Assembly (NCBI GenBank): GCA_964450185.1
Contig: CAYVCL010000041.1
Span: 1 to 27,356, forward strand
Reading direction: 5' to 3'
Length of the DNA stretch: 27,356 bases
Origin: RUG11237 sp964450185
GTDB lineage: Bacteria > Bacillota > Clostridia > Lachnospirales > Lachnospiraceae
Shown here: positions 13,747-22,928 of the stretch, piece by piece
Numbering within the stretch: the stretch's first letter is position 1
How the letters are laid out: the number at the start of each line of letters is the position of its first letter
Notes under the pieces: model-generated
Seen by the model: only the letters and a program-made list of their open reading frames with translations
Told to the model about the DNA's origin: nothing
Databases searched by the model: none
Program-made: the position numbers and the translations under genes

Positions 13747-14722
13747 TTAATTTTGCTCCTTTCATCTGGTATTTCTCCATAAATTTTTCTTTTAATGTTA
13801 AAAATTCTTCCAACTGTTTTAACATGTAAAATAACACCGCTCTGGCTTCAAATTCCTCTCTGGTGGCAGGCAGTTCTTCCTTTTTCATCTGCTGAAACAG
13901 CCTATCCAGTTCCTTTTGAAATTCTTTTACTGTATTTTCTTTGTGATAACCTTCTTCAATTCTCAAAATCAAATGGGCAATCTCTTTTGTCTGGCTTGGT
14001 ATCACTTCTACCATCTTTATGCTTTCGTAAACTTGTCTTAACACCTCTATTTGATTCTCCCGCATTTTTATATAATCAATCTCATAGTAAGATGCCTTTA
14101 AAAGCTGATTATTATAATTTTGATATGCACTTTCCTTTGCACGTTCTACTTGCTTTTCTAACTCCCGAAAGCATCTTCCATCGTAATCGCTTTTATCTTC
14201 TTTTACCAACCGTTCTGCCATCCTTCTTAAAATTCTTCGAATTTCTAAATCAACCCCGGAAGCTAATGTTTCAAACTCCTCTTTTTTATTTCTTAAATGC
14301 AAATTTGCAAAGACTCCAAAGCCTGTTCCTATGAAAAATAAAAGAATCTCATTCACCAAAATTTCCGGCTTCATATTGCCCACAGTAAGAAAATGGGTAA
14401 TCAAAACGGAATCCATGGCAAGTGCTTCTATCCATCCAAAGTACAAACATACCATTGAGAAAACAAGTAAATATAGTGCAAACGCCACCACATGGAATCC
14501 TAACATCTGAAAGCACAAAAACGAAACCAGTATGGCTATAACAAATGCCATTCCCCTTCTTGCTGCTGTTTTTAGCGTTTCCTTTTTCGTTTTTTGTATA
14601 CTTAGTATGGTAATAATACCTGCCGTAGTTGAAAACTGCAGCTGCAAGGAATCTGCTACCAAAATCGCAAGTAATGCTGCTATTGTAATTTTCGCTCCGG
14701 TAATCCATGTTTTTCTATCCAT
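13739..14722 (-). CDS. Aromatic acid exporter-family (DUF939/FUSC-like) membrane protein
   Basis: An inner-membrane protein of 327 residues. The first half has about five transmembrane segments (KITIAALLAILVADSL, FVIAILVSFLCFQML, VVAFALYLLVFSMVCLYF and others), and TTAGIITILSIQKTKKET matches the ArAE_1/DUF939 pattern. The second half is a cytoplasmic helical domain rich in Glu and Lys. ATG 14722 was chosen because AGGA lies just upstream and because the longer frame would start inside the terminator at 14743-14790. It overlaps the flavodiiron gene. The substrate is unknown; a link to oxygen or NO stress is inferred from position only. Confidence 0.83.
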   Translation of the reverse strand: MDRKTWITGAKITIAALLAILVADSLQLQFSTTAGIITILSIQKTKKETLKTAARRGMAFVIAILVSFLCFQMLGFHVVAFALYLLVFSMVCLYFGWIEALAMDSVLITHFLTVGNMKPEILVNEILLFFIGTGFGVFANLHLRNKKEEFETLASGVDLEIRRILRRMAERLVKEDKSDYDGRCFRELEKQVERAKESAYQNYNNQLLKASYYEIDYIKMRENQIEVLRQVYESIKMVEVIPSQTKEIAHLILRIEEGYHKENTVKEFQKELDRLFQQMKKEELPATREEFEARAVLFYMLKQLEEFLTLKEKFMEKYQMKGAKLSG

Positions 14723-14742
14723 ATTCTTCCTGCTTTCTAGTA

Positions 14743-14790
14743 CAAAAAACAAGCTTTCTTACTATAAATATCAAAGAAAGCTTGTTTTTT
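14743..14790 (-). terminator. Intrinsic terminator after the glycyl-radical gene
   Basis: Stem AAAAAACAAGCTTTCTT paired with AAGAAAGCTTGTTTTTT on the minus strand, starting right after the stop at 14792. No clear promoter was seen between it and 14722, so the downstream operon may depend on read-through or on a weak promoter. Confidence 0.88.
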
Positions 14791-14791
14791 A

Positions 14792-15031
14792 TTATACAGA
14801 TTCGTGAAATGTACGGGAAATCACGTCTGCCTGCTGTTCCGGTGTAAGCTTAATAAAGTTTACTGCATATCCGGATACACGAATGGTAAGCTGCGGATAT
14901 TTCTCCGGGCTTTTCTGTGCATCCATTAACATATCTCTGTTAAGCACATTTACATTCAGATGATGTCCACCTTTTGTTGCGTAACCGTCTAAAAGATTTA
15001 CTAAATTATCTACCTGCTGTGTATTTTCCAT
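14792..15031 (-). CDS. Stand-alone glycyl-radical protein (GrcA/YfiD-like)
   Basis: A 79-residue protein that equals the C-terminal glycyl-radical domain of pyruvate formate-lyase. The signature is RVSGYAVNFIKLTPEQQADV, with the radical Gly in RVSGYA near residue 54. By analogy with Escherichia coli GrcA it would be activated by the pyruvate formate-lyase activase and replace the radical domain of oxygen-cleaved enzyme. ATG 15031 follows GGAGG with 8-nt spacing; the upstream in-frame ATG overlaps that site. It sits directly downstream of a Crp/Fnr-type regulator and behind a perfect palindrome, so it is probably a target of it. Confidence 0.88.
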   Translation of the reverse strand: MENTQQVDNLVNLLDGYATKGGHHLNVNVLNRDMLMDAQKSPEKYPQLTIRVSGYAVNFIKLTPEQQADVISRTFHESV

Positions 15032-15067
15032 AATATCTACCTCCATTTTCTTTGTTTTGGTAGTTAT

Positions 15068-15110
15068 AGAATAGCAGATACTCCTTCCTCAGTATGTAAC
15101 CATGGTTACA
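15068..15110 (-). promoter_or_regulatory. Promoter with Crp/Fnr-type palindrome upstream of the glycyl-radical gene
   Basis: TGTAACCATGGTTACA (15095-15110) is a perfect 16-bp palindrome. On the minus strand a -10-like TATTCT (15073-15068) puts the start near 15061, with the palindrome centre about 41.5 bp upstream, the classical position for activation by Crp/Fnr proteins. The regulator gene ends 12 bp before it. Confidence 0.7.
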
Positions 15111-15121
15111 TTTTAAAAATT

Positions 15122-15796
15122 TTATCCATAAAGCATTTCTATGGAATCTTTATCTTTAATATAGATGCATTTTTTAGTTACTTCAATCAATCCGTCTGCC
15201 TGCATTCGCATCAATTCTCTTGACAGGGAAGGTCTTGCCACCCCAAGAAAATCTGCCAATTCTTCTCTTTTCATCCGCATAATTACCTTTCCATCGGAAT
15301 CCATGGAATCAATCAGCCAGATAGCGATTCTCTCTCTTAAGGAGGCAGTACTTATAATATGAAGTTTCTTTGTAATATGGAATTCTTTTCTTGAAAATAA
15401 TTCCAGCATATTTCTTGTTAACAGCTGATGATGTCTGCAGGCATTTTCACAAAAATGATACAAAAACTCCCACGGAATTTCCAATACGTCCACATCCACT
15501 GCTGCTACCGCATCATACCAGTAATTTTCCATATCCCCGAAAAGAAACATTTCTCCGAAGACACTGCCTTCCTCTACCATATATAATACATCACGCTTTC
15601 CTGATGCAAAATCCTTCGCAATATGAATATAACCATTTAACACAAGAAAAATTCGTGTCGGTTTATCTCCTTGTCTGAAAATATATTCTCCTGCCTTATA
15701 ATGTTTCTCTCTTGATTTGGAACAAGTCAACATTCGCTCTATTTCTTCGCTGCCAATTTCCTGAAATAAAACGGTACTTTCTAAGTTTTTTATCAT
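15122..15796 (-). CDS. Crp/Fnr-family transcription regulator
   Basis: A 224-residue regulator with an N-terminal cyclic-nucleotide-type sensor barrel (about residues 12-125, with AGEYIFRQGDKPTRIFLVLNG) and a C-terminal winged helix-turn-helix (MKREELADFLGVARPSLSREL, about residues 175-195). No cysteine cluster typical of Fnr is seen near the N-terminus, so a 4Fe-4S sensor is unlikely by this criterion, and the ligand is unknown. The start overlaps the stop of the sensor kinase gene as ATGA, with GGAG upstream, so the two are translationally coupled. The palindrome at 15095-15110 is the likely binding site. Confidence 0.92.
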   Translation of the reverse strand: MIKNLESTVLFQEIGSEEIERMLTCSKSREKHYKAGEYIFRQGDKPTRIFLVLNGYIHIAKDFASGKRDVLYMVEEGSVFGEMFLFGDMENYWYDAVAAVDVDVLEIPWEFLYHFCENACRHHQLLTRNMLELFSRKEFHITKKLHIISTASLRERIAIWLIDSMDSDGKVIMRMKREELADFLGVARPSLSRELMRMQADGLIEVTKKCIYIKDKDSIEMLYG

Positions 15797-18270
15797 ATTT
15801 CAATCTCCTGCAAAAACTCCACATCTAAATTAAAAATCGCTGTTTTCACCTTGTCAATCAATTCCGCCTGTTCAGCTTCAAACTGATATTCTTCCAGTTT
15901 TTTCACAGCTTCGTCCAACATATCCACATCCATGTCTTCTGCTGCTACTTTTATCCCCTGAAATATCTGGGTAATTTCTTCTTGAAACTCTGCTGCAGGT
16001 TTGCTTGCCTTTTCCGTATTTAAAAATACCTGTAACTGCTCTTGATATCCTCGCCAGCGTTTCAGGAAAATTGGTGTCATTTGAAGCAGCAAATCACATT
16101 CGTTATTTCTTGCTCCATCCTCCAATACCTTCGCCATACCTGCCAATGGAATAATTCCCACTGTGCTGGCTGTATTTTTCATTCCATGAACCTTGGTGCA
16201 ATATTGTTTTCTTCCTTCTTCCTTATCAATATCCGTCCAAAGATTTTCCAGTTCCTTTGCCTCATACTCAATGGTTGACGCAAAAAGTTTCAGCGTATTT
16301 ATCATAGATTCCACATCTTTAAAATGAGAAACTGCATAACTCCAATCCAAACCATCAATTACCGGGAGTTCTGAGATATCAACGGTTTCCTTTTGTTTGC
16401 TAACTTCTCTTTCTACCTGATGTATCAGGCTGTCATCCAGCAATTCTTCTATCAATGATTCTAATTTTTGAAAATCGATTGGCTTGGATAAGAATGCATC
16501 AAACCCTTCCTTCAGATATCGCTCTTTTGCGCCCACAATAGCATTCGCGGTAAGAATTACCACCGGTGCATCTTTGCTTGGAAAATCCCCCATCTGTTTC
16601 ATTACTTTTAAAGTTTCCACACCATCCATTTCTGGCATCATATGGTCCATAAAAATAATATGAAAGGCTTCTTTTTTCACTTTTTCTATACTTTCTTTTC
16701 CGCTGGCTGCTTCTTCAATCTGTATTTTGGTGTCCTTTAACAAACTGCAAAATACCTTTCGATTCATTTCATTATCATCCACCACTAACACCTTAGCCTC
16801 TGGTGCCTCATAAGAAATCTGATAATCATAATCCGGGTTATCCCCTTCCAACTGCTCCCCAAGTTTTCCTATCGGCTCCGAATTTATAATTTCCTGACTT
16901 AATACAAAGGAAAATTCAGCCCCCTTACCATATTCACTTTCCACCGTTAATTTACTGCCCAGCAAAGCAAGCAATTCCATGGTAATATTCATTCCAAGAC
17001 CTGTACCTTCTATATTACGATTTCTTCTTTCTTCAATCCGTTCAAAAGGTACAAACAACTTTGGAATATCTTCTTTTTTAATTCCTATTCCGGTATCTTT
17101 TACCATAAAAGATATATCAGATACGCTTTTCTGCTGTTGAGGTAAAAGGTGTACTTCTAAGGTAACCGTTCCCTCATGTGTATATTTAATGGCATTATTC
17201 AGCAAATTTACAAGGATTTGTCGGATACGCACATCATCTCCGACTAATTTACTAGGAATCCTTTCATCGATAATCACTTGAAACTCCAAGCCTTTGGCTT
17301 TTGCCTTAAAGGATATCATGCTGACCACATCGTGAATCATACTGGAAAATCCGTACTCCACCGGAATAATTGTTAGTTTTCCTGCCTCTATCTTTGTGAT
17401 ATCCAAAATATCATTTATAATACTGAGCAACGATTTTGCCGCTCCTTGAACATCCCTTGCGTACTCTCTTATGGCAGGTTCTTTGCTTTCCCTGAGTATC
17501 ATTTCATTCATCCCCAAAACCGCTCCAATCGGCGTTCTGATTTCATGGGACATATTTGCCAAGAAACTGGTTTTCGCCTGATTGGCAATATCTGCACGTT
17601 TGGTTTCTTCTTCTAACAACTCTACTAAAAGTGCATCGGGATTTTCCACTGTCATATAAAAACCTAACGCCAGTAATGTAATTCCCAGACAACTTATCAA
17701 TGCAGTGGGTACAATCGCCTGGTAGACACCAACCATCAATTCACTGATTAACGCAATACTGATAGCTTTTCGTTTTTTCGGAGGAATTACTTTTCTGTGT
17801 TTGCGAAGTATTCTGGTGATTAATACTGCGTAGATTACTACGCTAATATATATCATATTCGCCGCCGGCCCATAGGAATAATTCCCCTTAGGTGTTTCCA
17901 TATAATAAAGTGGGAAAAATACCACTCCAAAAACCGCCACCAGCAGAGGTACGATAGAATATTTGAATCTTACAATGTTATCCCCAATTTCTTCCTCAAT
18001 CAACGCTTCCAAATATTTATAGGAAATATAGAACAGCAACAACATAAATCCCATGTAAAAACAATGTACCACCCGATTCAGGATAGGCGAAACCGTTTCT
18101 AAATGATTGACCGTATAACAGGAACACATATCAAAAAATATTTGCACCAAAGCAACTATCACATACGCCGAAAACCACTGCGAGGATACTGTTTTCTTTC
18201 GGCTGGAAGTGAAATAGAATGCTCCTATAATGGAAATAATGATAATACAAATAATTTGTCCTTTATACAT
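15793..18270 (-). CDS. Hybrid sensor histidine kinase with receiver and HPt domains
   Basis: A membrane-bound phosphorelay protein of 825 residues. Order: about seven transmembrane segments (1-210), HisKA with His242 in NMSHEIRTP, HATPase (IVNLLNNAIKYTH, VKDTGIGI, EGTGLGMNI), a receiver with phospho-acceptor Asp542 in FMDHMMPEMDG, and a C-terminal HPt domain with His695 in KVHGMKN. All relay residues are present. ATG 18270 was preferred to 18291, because a TGGTATAAT extended -10 at 18311-18303 would start transcription near 18296, and GGGGA lies before 18270. No separate response regulator with a DNA-binding domain is adjacent; the next gene, overlapping by 4 bp, is a Crp/Fnr-type regulator. 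The signal is unknown. Confidence 0.93.
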   Translation of the reverse strand: MYKGQIICIIIISIIGAFYFTSSRKKTVSSQWFSAYVIVALVQIFFDMCSCYTVNHLETVSPILNRVVHCFYMGFMLLLFYISYKYLEALIEEEIGDNIVRFKYSIVPLLVAVFGVVFFPLYYMETPKGNYSYGPAANMIYISVVIYAVLITRILRKHRKVIPPKKRKAISIALISELMVGVYQAIVPTALISCLGITLLALGFYMTVENPDALLVELLEEETKRADIANQAKTSFLANMSHEIRTPIGAVLGMNEMILRESKEPAIREYARDVQGAAKSLLSIINDILDITKIEAGKLTIIPVEYGFSSMIHDVVSMISFKAKAKGLEFQVIIDERIPSKLVGDDVRIRQILVNLLNNAIKYTHEGTVTLEVHLLPQQQKSVSDISFMVKDTGIGIKKEDIPKLFVPFERIEERRNRNIEGTGLGMNITMELLALLGSKLTVESEYGKGAEFSFVLSQEIINSEPIGKLGEQLEGDNPDYDYQISYEAPEAKVLVVDDNEMNRKVFCSLLKDTKIQIEEAASGKESIEKVKKEAFHIIFMDHMMPEMDGVETLKVMKQMGDFPSKDAPVVILTANAIVGAKERYLKEGFDAFLSKPIDFQKLESLIEELLDDSLIHQVEREVSKQKETVDISELPVIDGLDWSYAVSHFKDVESMINTLKLFASTIEYEAKELENLWTDIDKEEGRKQYCTKVHGMKNTASTVGIIPLAGMAKVLEDGARNNECDLLLQMTPIFLKRWRGYQEQLQVFLNTEKASKPAAEFQEEITQIFQGIKVAAEDMDVDMLDEAVKKLEEYQFEAEQAELIDKVKTAIFNLDVEFLQEIEI

Positions 18271-18436
18271 GACATACCCATCCCCTTTCATGCTATGATA
18301 TTATTATACCAAATCAGGTGGGAAAAAGAAATCAGAAGAAGTTCCTGAATCTATTCCATTTTGTACATGGCGGCTTAAACCATAGACTAGTTACCACTTT
18401 TATCTCCATCCAACCATTTGTAAATATAGTAGGCAA

Positions 18437-20176
18437 CTATATTTCTCCCAATTTCCACCCAACAGCCTCCTTACGTGCTACAATAAAATCTGCATACAAG
18501 CCTTTTTCCTTTATCAGTTCTTCATGAGTACCTTCTTGCACAATTCGACCATGTTCCAGCGCAATAATATGGTCTGCATGTTGCACAGACTTGATTCGAT
18601 GAGCAATCATAATAACCGTTTTATTACGTGTCAACTCATCAATGGCTGCCAGAATTTCATGTTCATTTTCCGCATCAAGTGCACTGGTTGCCTCATCCAA
18701 AATAATGATAGGCGCATCTTTTAAAATAGCTCGTGCAATAGAAATGCGCTGTTTCTCACCACCGGACAAACTGCTGCCGCCTTCCTCCAGACGGGTTTCA
18801 TAACCATTTGGAAGCGCCATAATGAACTCATCGCAACGAGCAGCTTTTGCCGCAGCACGAACCTGTTCCAATGTTGCATCCGGCTTACCAAAACGGATAT
18901 TGTTCAAAATAGTATCTTCAAACAAATATACCTTCTGAAACACCATACTGATTTTTTTCATCAGTTCTTCCGTTTCCATATAGCGAATATCCACACCTCC
19001 AATTTTAATTACCCCCTCAGAAACATCCCTGAATCTGGGAATCAACTGACAAAGCGTTGACTTACCGGAACCGGAGGGACCAATAACTGCCGTAAATGAA
19101 TTTTCCTTAATTGTTGTGGAAATGCTTTGCAGCACTTCATTTTCTTCATAAGCAAAAGACACATTTTCAAAAATTATGTCATTAGATTCCGCTTGCTTCA
19201 ACGGTTGCTTTATGGTAAGTGGTTTTGTTCCTTCCAACTTTTCCACATCATTTAACCCATTATCCAGCAACCCAATCATAGAAAGCACAGAGCCTGCCTG
19301 ATTAAGTGCACCATATGCCATAAAACTAAAAATCATTAATATCAATGTTTTCATTAATGGATTTTCTTTTGTCACAAATCCCAGATACAAGGACAGCAGT
19401 AACAACAGCGACTCAAATGATGCGATGGTCAAATTTGCCATATACTGGGATGGCATGGATTTATTTGTAAGGTCAATATTGGCATCACAACTTCCTGCAA
19501 GCGCCTCTTGTAATTTCACATCTCCCCTCTGAAAGCTAAAGGCTTTCGTCACCTTAATTCCTTGTAAAAACGTTAATGTTGCTTCCACCAACCTATTCTG
19601 TGCAGTCTGAAGCACCGGTGCCTGTTTCCTTGACACCTTTATCTGCCAGCTTAAAACCAGAAAATATGCAATCATTCCCACGCCCATGGTTATACCAATT
19701 CTCCAATCATAAAACAGCATTGCCAAAAACATGGCAAACGCTCCAAAAAGCCCTGATATTGTCATAAAAATCGACAAGCACGCTGCACTTTCCACATTAG
19801 AAAGAGTGGTTGTAAGTGTTGCGGAAATTTTTCCTGCTGAAATATCGCTAAAATAGCCTAACGGAATCTTCTGTAGATGATTTCCAACTTCCACTCTTTT
19901 ATCTCCAATCATAAAAAATCCCGCTCCTACCGCACAAGACTGTTCCACATAACTGGTAACAAAATTTCCGGTAATACAAATTGCCATCAAAACAATCATC
20001 TGCTTTACACAATCTTCTATGGTTATTTCTCCCATAATTGCACTCAATGCAAGAATAACTGCCACTATCTGTGTAATACCAAACACCGATTTGATAAACG
20101 AAAATAGCAATCCCTTTAGCAACATTGTATGTCTTTTTTTACCAAATTCCCATATTTTTAAAAATGTCTGTATCAT
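18437..20176 (-). CDS. ABC exporter-type half-transporter, second subunit
   Basis: A 579-residue fused permease/ATPase. Residues 1-300 carry six transmembrane segments; the ATPase domain follows with Walker A GPSGSGKST, signature LSGGEKQR, Walker B IIILDEATSALD and switch histidine in AHRIKS. It begins 3 bp after the stop of the other half-transporter, so the two likely form a heterodimer. The resemblance to IrtA/IrtB and YbtP/YbtQ-type iron-siderophore transporters is moderate and by eye only; a drug exporter is the alternative. The gene ends in AAATATAGT/ACTATATTT, a small hairpin without a strong T-run. Confidence 0.9.
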   Translation of the reverse strand: MIQTFLKIWEFGKKRHTMLLKGLLFSFIKSVFGITQIVAVILALSAIMGEITIEDCVKQMIVLMAICITGNFVTSYVEQSCAVGAGFFMIGDKRVEVGNHLQKIPLGYFSDISAGKISATLTTTLSNVESAACLSIFMTISGLFGAFAMFLAMLFYDWRIGITMGVGMIAYFLVLSWQIKVSRKQAPVLQTAQNRLVEATLTFLQGIKVTKAFSFQRGDVKLQEALAGSCDANIDLTNKSMPSQYMANLTIASFESLLLLLSLYLGFVTKENPLMKTLILMIFSFMAYGALNQAGSVLSMIGLLDNGLNDVEKLEGTKPLTIKQPLKQAESNDIIFENVSFAYEENEVLQSISTTIKENSFTAVIGPSGSGKSTLCQLIPRFRDVSEGVIKIGGVDIRYMETEELMKKISMVFQKVYLFEDTILNNIRFGKPDATLEQVRAAAKAARCDEFIMALPNGYETRLEEGGSSLSGGEKQRISIARAILKDAPIIILDEATSALDAENEHEILAAIDELTRNKTVIMIAHRIKSVQHADHIIALEHGRIVQEGTHEELIKEKGLYADFIVARKEAVGWKLGEI

Positions 20177-20179
20177 GTC

Positions 20180-21928
20180 CTAGTTCACCTCCTGCAACAT
20201 CCACATTTCTGCATATTCCGAGCAATTCTCAAGAAGCTGCTTATGCGTTCCAATCTGTTTCAATTCCCCCGCTTTTACAAATGCAATCTGCTCTGCATTC
20301 ATAATCGTAGAAAGTCTGTGTGCCACCACAATCAGCGTTTTGCCCTTTGTGGCTGCTGACAATGCCTGCTGAATGGAAGCCTCATTTTCCGGGTCAGCGC
20401 TTGCTGTTGCTTCATCCAGAATCATAATTGGTGCATCCTTCATCATAGCACGGGCAATGGCAATTCTCTGACGCTCTCCACCGGAAAGTCTGCCTCCTGC
20501 CATACCTGCATGAGTTTGATATCCCTCCGGCAAGGCTCTAATAAAATCATCACAGCCCGCGCGCTTTGCCGCCTCTATTACCTGTTCATCCGTCGCATCA
20601 GGATTTCCCATCCTGATATTTTCCATAATGCTTACATCAAATAGGAAAGTTTCCTGCTCCACATAAGCAATCTTTCTGTTTAATTCCTCCTGAGAATATT
20701 GAAAAATCGGTTTATTGCCAATCAGAATCTCTCCCTCATCTGCATCCCAATAACCTGCAAGAAGCTTTGCAATAGTAGACTTGCCACTTCCTGACGGTCC
20801 TACCAATGCCAGCATCGTTCCTGTCTTGACATGAACAGATACGTCATTAAGCACAGATTTTTCTCCCTTTTCGTAAGCAAACGTAACGTGAGAAAATCTA
20901 ACATCTGCCGCATTTGTTTCTTCGCACGTTCCACGCTTTAATTCCGGATATTCCAATACCGATTTCATTTCCCTTGCATCCGTTCCCATCTGAGCAAGCC
21001 TGTCAAAATACATCATTGCTGACATCAGTGGACCAAAAATACCAAATGTTAAAATTACCATCAAAAACAAGGTTCCCGGCTCTAATGTTCCATTTTGATA
21101 AAAAATCATTCCTGCTATCAGAACAGGAAAGACAGAATACGGAGCAAGTGCCATGCCAAGGGAAGAATAAATCTGCGTTTCTTTCATCCAATTCGCATTA
21201 TATGATGCATGCCCATATACCGCATCCTCATATTTTTTGTAGCACTCATCTGCCCTGCCAAAATTTTTTATGACCTCGATACCGCCCACAAATTCCACAA
21301 CAGCCTGATTCATTGTCTTTGATGCTGCAAGCTGCCCCGCATACTTCTTTTCATAACCACACATCATGCCACATGTTACTGAAAATCCTAAGATAATCCA
21401 TAAAACCACACATAATGCAAGCCGCCAATCGATAAAAAACATCCATACCATAATTGCAAACGGTGCAAGAACATTTGCCGTAAGTTCCGGCAACATATGT
21501 GCCAGTGTTTTTTCCATCCCTTCAATGTTATCCACCAACATATTTTTCATTCTTCCGCTTCCATTTTCTTCAAAATATCCTATTGGCAGCTTCATCATTT
21601 TTTCTGTCAAGCCTTTCCTGATATCTCTCAGAGTAAAATAAGCTGCTTTATGGGAAATCCATGTAGAAGAATTCACAAACAAAGCATCCAAAATTTTACA
21701 TAAAACCGCTCCTCCTCCAAGAAGAAAAACTTTTTCTACTGTAGCGTTTTGTTCAAACAACATCTCCGCAATCATACCCACAAAAATATATGCCCCAAGC
21801 TTTGCCATCACGCCAAGTACACTGATTGTCATGGATAATATGTATTCCTTTGTGTACGGTTTCATGAAATCTCCCAGTTCTTTAAAAAATGATGCTGACT
21901 GATTTTGTGTGTTACTGTTTTCTGCCAT
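20180..21928 (-). CDS. ABC exporter-type half-transporter, first subunit
   Basis: A 582-residue half-transporter with a six-segment membrane domain (about 1-320) and an ATPase domain with Walker A GPSGSGKST, signature LSGGERQR, Walker B IMILDEATASAD and AHRLST. The coupling region GGIEVIKNFGRADECY is characteristic of the group that includes siderophore importers of the IrtAB/YbtPQ type. The start ATG follows AAGGAGG with 6-nt spacing. A DtxR-like iron box lies about 30 bp upstream, and tetR is upstream of that, so control by both iron and the TetR protein is likely. Direction of transport is not proven by sequence. Confidence 0.9.
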   Translation of the reverse strand: MAENSNTQNQSASFFKELGDFMKPYTKEYILSMTISVLGVMAKLGAYIFVGMIAEMLFEQNATVEKVFLLGGGAVLCKILDALFVNSSTWISHKAAYFTLRDIRKGLTEKMMKLPIGYFEENGSGRMKNMLVDNIEGMEKTLAHMLPELTANVLAPFAIMVWMFFIDWRLALCVVLWIILGFSVTCGMMCGYEKKYAGQLAASKTMNQAVVEFVGGIEVIKNFGRADECYKKYEDAVYGHASYNANWMKETQIYSSLGMALAPYSVFPVLIAGMIFYQNGTLEPGTLFLMVILTFGIFGPLMSAMMYFDRLAQMGTDAREMKSVLEYPELKRGTCEETNAADVRFSHVTFAYEKGEKSVLNDVSVHVKTGTMLALVGPSGSGKSTIAKLLAGYWDADEGEILIGNKPIFQYSQEELNRKIAYVEQETFLFDVSIMENIRMGNPDATDEQVIEAAKRAGCDDFIRALPEGYQTHAGMAGGRLSGGERQRIAIARAMMKDAPIMILDEATASADPENEASIQQALSAATKGKTLIVVAHRLSTIMNAEQIAFVKAGELKQIGTHKQLLENCSEYAEMWMLQEVN

Positions 21929-21955
21929 TTCATAGCCTCCTTTTTTCTCAACAAG

Positions 21956-21974
21956 TTAGTTTTGGCTAACCATA
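21956..21974 (-). promoter_or_regulatory. DtxR/IdeR-like iron box before the ABC pair
   Basis: TTAGTTTTGGCTAACCATA on the plus strand matches DtxR/IdeR consensus TTAGGTTAGSCTAACCTAA at about 15 of 19 positions, including both TTAG/CTAA cores. It lies in the 101-bp gap between tetR and the first ABC gene. Confidence 0.5.
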
Positions 21975-21986
21975 GATTTAAAATAT

Positions 21987-22020
21987 ACTCAAAGAACTTC
22001 TTATCCGTCGTCCTTTGAGT
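21987..22020 (-). terminator. Weak hairpin between tetR and the ABC genes
   Basis: ACTCAAAG/CTTTGAGT stem with an 18-nt loop, ten bases past the tetR stop, followed on the minus strand by ATATTTTAAAT. The short stem and poor T-run suggest partial attenuation rather than a full stop. Confidence 0.45.
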
Positions 22021-22029
22021 AATGAATTT

Positions 22030-22638
22030 TTATATGATTTCCTCAAATAATCGCTTCCATCCGGCTTCCAAAAACATATTTATCGTCTTCATACAGGATA
22101 AAGCTTCCTCTTTACTGTATCTTTTTTCCAGAATATGACGGTAGAACTGGAACTGTTCTGATATAATTAAATCAACGCCCGTTAAATTCAGGGTTCCCTT
22201 CGTCATTCTCTTAATAAATGCAACCGTTTCCTCTACCTTCCTCTCTGTCATCTGTTTCAGCTTTGTTTCCACGGAACTGCCCTCACTACGGCAAAAGAAT
22301 AATGTACATTCGTCATAATACTGAAATAAAATGTCCAGAAACACCATCATCTCATATTCCATCACCTTGAAAAGTTCTTCCATATTTCTCTTTTCTTCAA
22401 CAGCATAATACATTTCCTTCATGGGTTTCGCTTTTTCTGTCATAGATGCCATTGCATCTTCTACCAGACTGCAAAACAATGCATCCTTATTTTTATACCG
22501 GGTATACAACGCTCCGGTTGTGATACCTGCGTTGTTTGCTATTTTATGTAAAGATGCCTTCTGAAACCCATACGCCATAAACTCATTCCACGCTGCTTTA
22601 ATAATCTTCTCATCAAGTGAACGATCTTTTACTGCCAT
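22030..22638 (-). CDS. TetR-family transcription regulator
   Basis: A 202-residue repressor-type regulator. The N-terminal helix-turn-helix is complete (residues about 8-55, with FMAYGFQKASLHKIANNAG and TTGALYTRYKNKDALF). The C-terminal ligand-binding part is helical and has no assigned ligand. The ATG follows AGGAT at 8 nt. It is the first gene of the tetR-ABC-ABC unit; a 19-bp inverted repeat overlaps the -10 region of its consensus promoter, which points to self-repression and control of the transporter pair. Confidence 0.92.
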   Translation of the reverse strand: MAVKDRSLDEKIIKAAWNEFMAYGFQKASLHKIANNAGITTGALYTRYKNKDALFCSLVEDAMASMTEKAKPMKEMYYAVEEKRNMEELFKVMEYEMMVFLDILFQYYDECTLFFCRSEGSSVETKLKQMTERKVEETVAFIKRMTKGTLNLTGVDLIISEQFQFYRHILEKRYSKEEALSCMKTINMFLEAGWKRLFEEII

Positions 22639-22710
22639 AACTTTTTATCCTTTCTATGGAGATATCACACATTTTCTTAGTTTCACATTACTGCTTGATA
22701 ATCTCTAGCA

Positions 22711-22785
22711 GTATAATAACAGCGTTATCAATAATGGCATTATCGATAACGCTGTTATTATACCTTTCTTCTTTTTCTTTGTCAA
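22711..22785 (-). promoter_or_regulatory. Consensus promoter and palindromic operator of tetR
   Basis: Minus strand TTGACA (22785-22780), 17-bp spacer, TATAAT (22762-22757): both perfect. A 53-bp inverted repeat (arms 22711-22729 and 22745-22763, 19 bp each, perfect) covers the -10 and start region. The middle has its own small palindrome (ATAATGGCATTAT). Two repressor dimers could fit. This is the expected site of TetR self-repression. Confidence 0.85.
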
Positions 22786-22836
22786 GATAAAAAATGCGAG
22801 ATACCAACTCGTGGAGGCTGTTGCATAGGAAATAAT

Positions 22837-22875
22837 AAAAGCTCGCAAGCCATTGATTCCGCTTTGCGAGCTTTT
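22837..22875 (-). terminator. Intrinsic terminator after the anti-sigma-like gene
   Basis: Stem AAAAGCTCGCAA and TTGCGAGCTTTT with an 15-nt loop, T-run on both strands. It lies about 54 bp past the stop of the 22929-24110 gene and before the tetR promoter. Confidence 0.88.
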
Positions 22876-22928
22876 CTCCTTTATTACCGATTTTTAATGT
22901 CTTCGCCGTGTTTTTATATCTACTAATT

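Noticed and set aside
15122..15796. Oxygen-sensing Fnr with iron-sulfur cluster
   Set aside because: The N-terminal cysteine cluster of Fnr is missing; only the general Crp/Fnr family can be assigned.
18365..18405. GCGGCTTAAA near 18374, similar to part of hairpin copy 2
   Set aside because: Only about ten bases agree, and neither arms nor the TGGATTTC and TTCGCTAAAA motifs are present.
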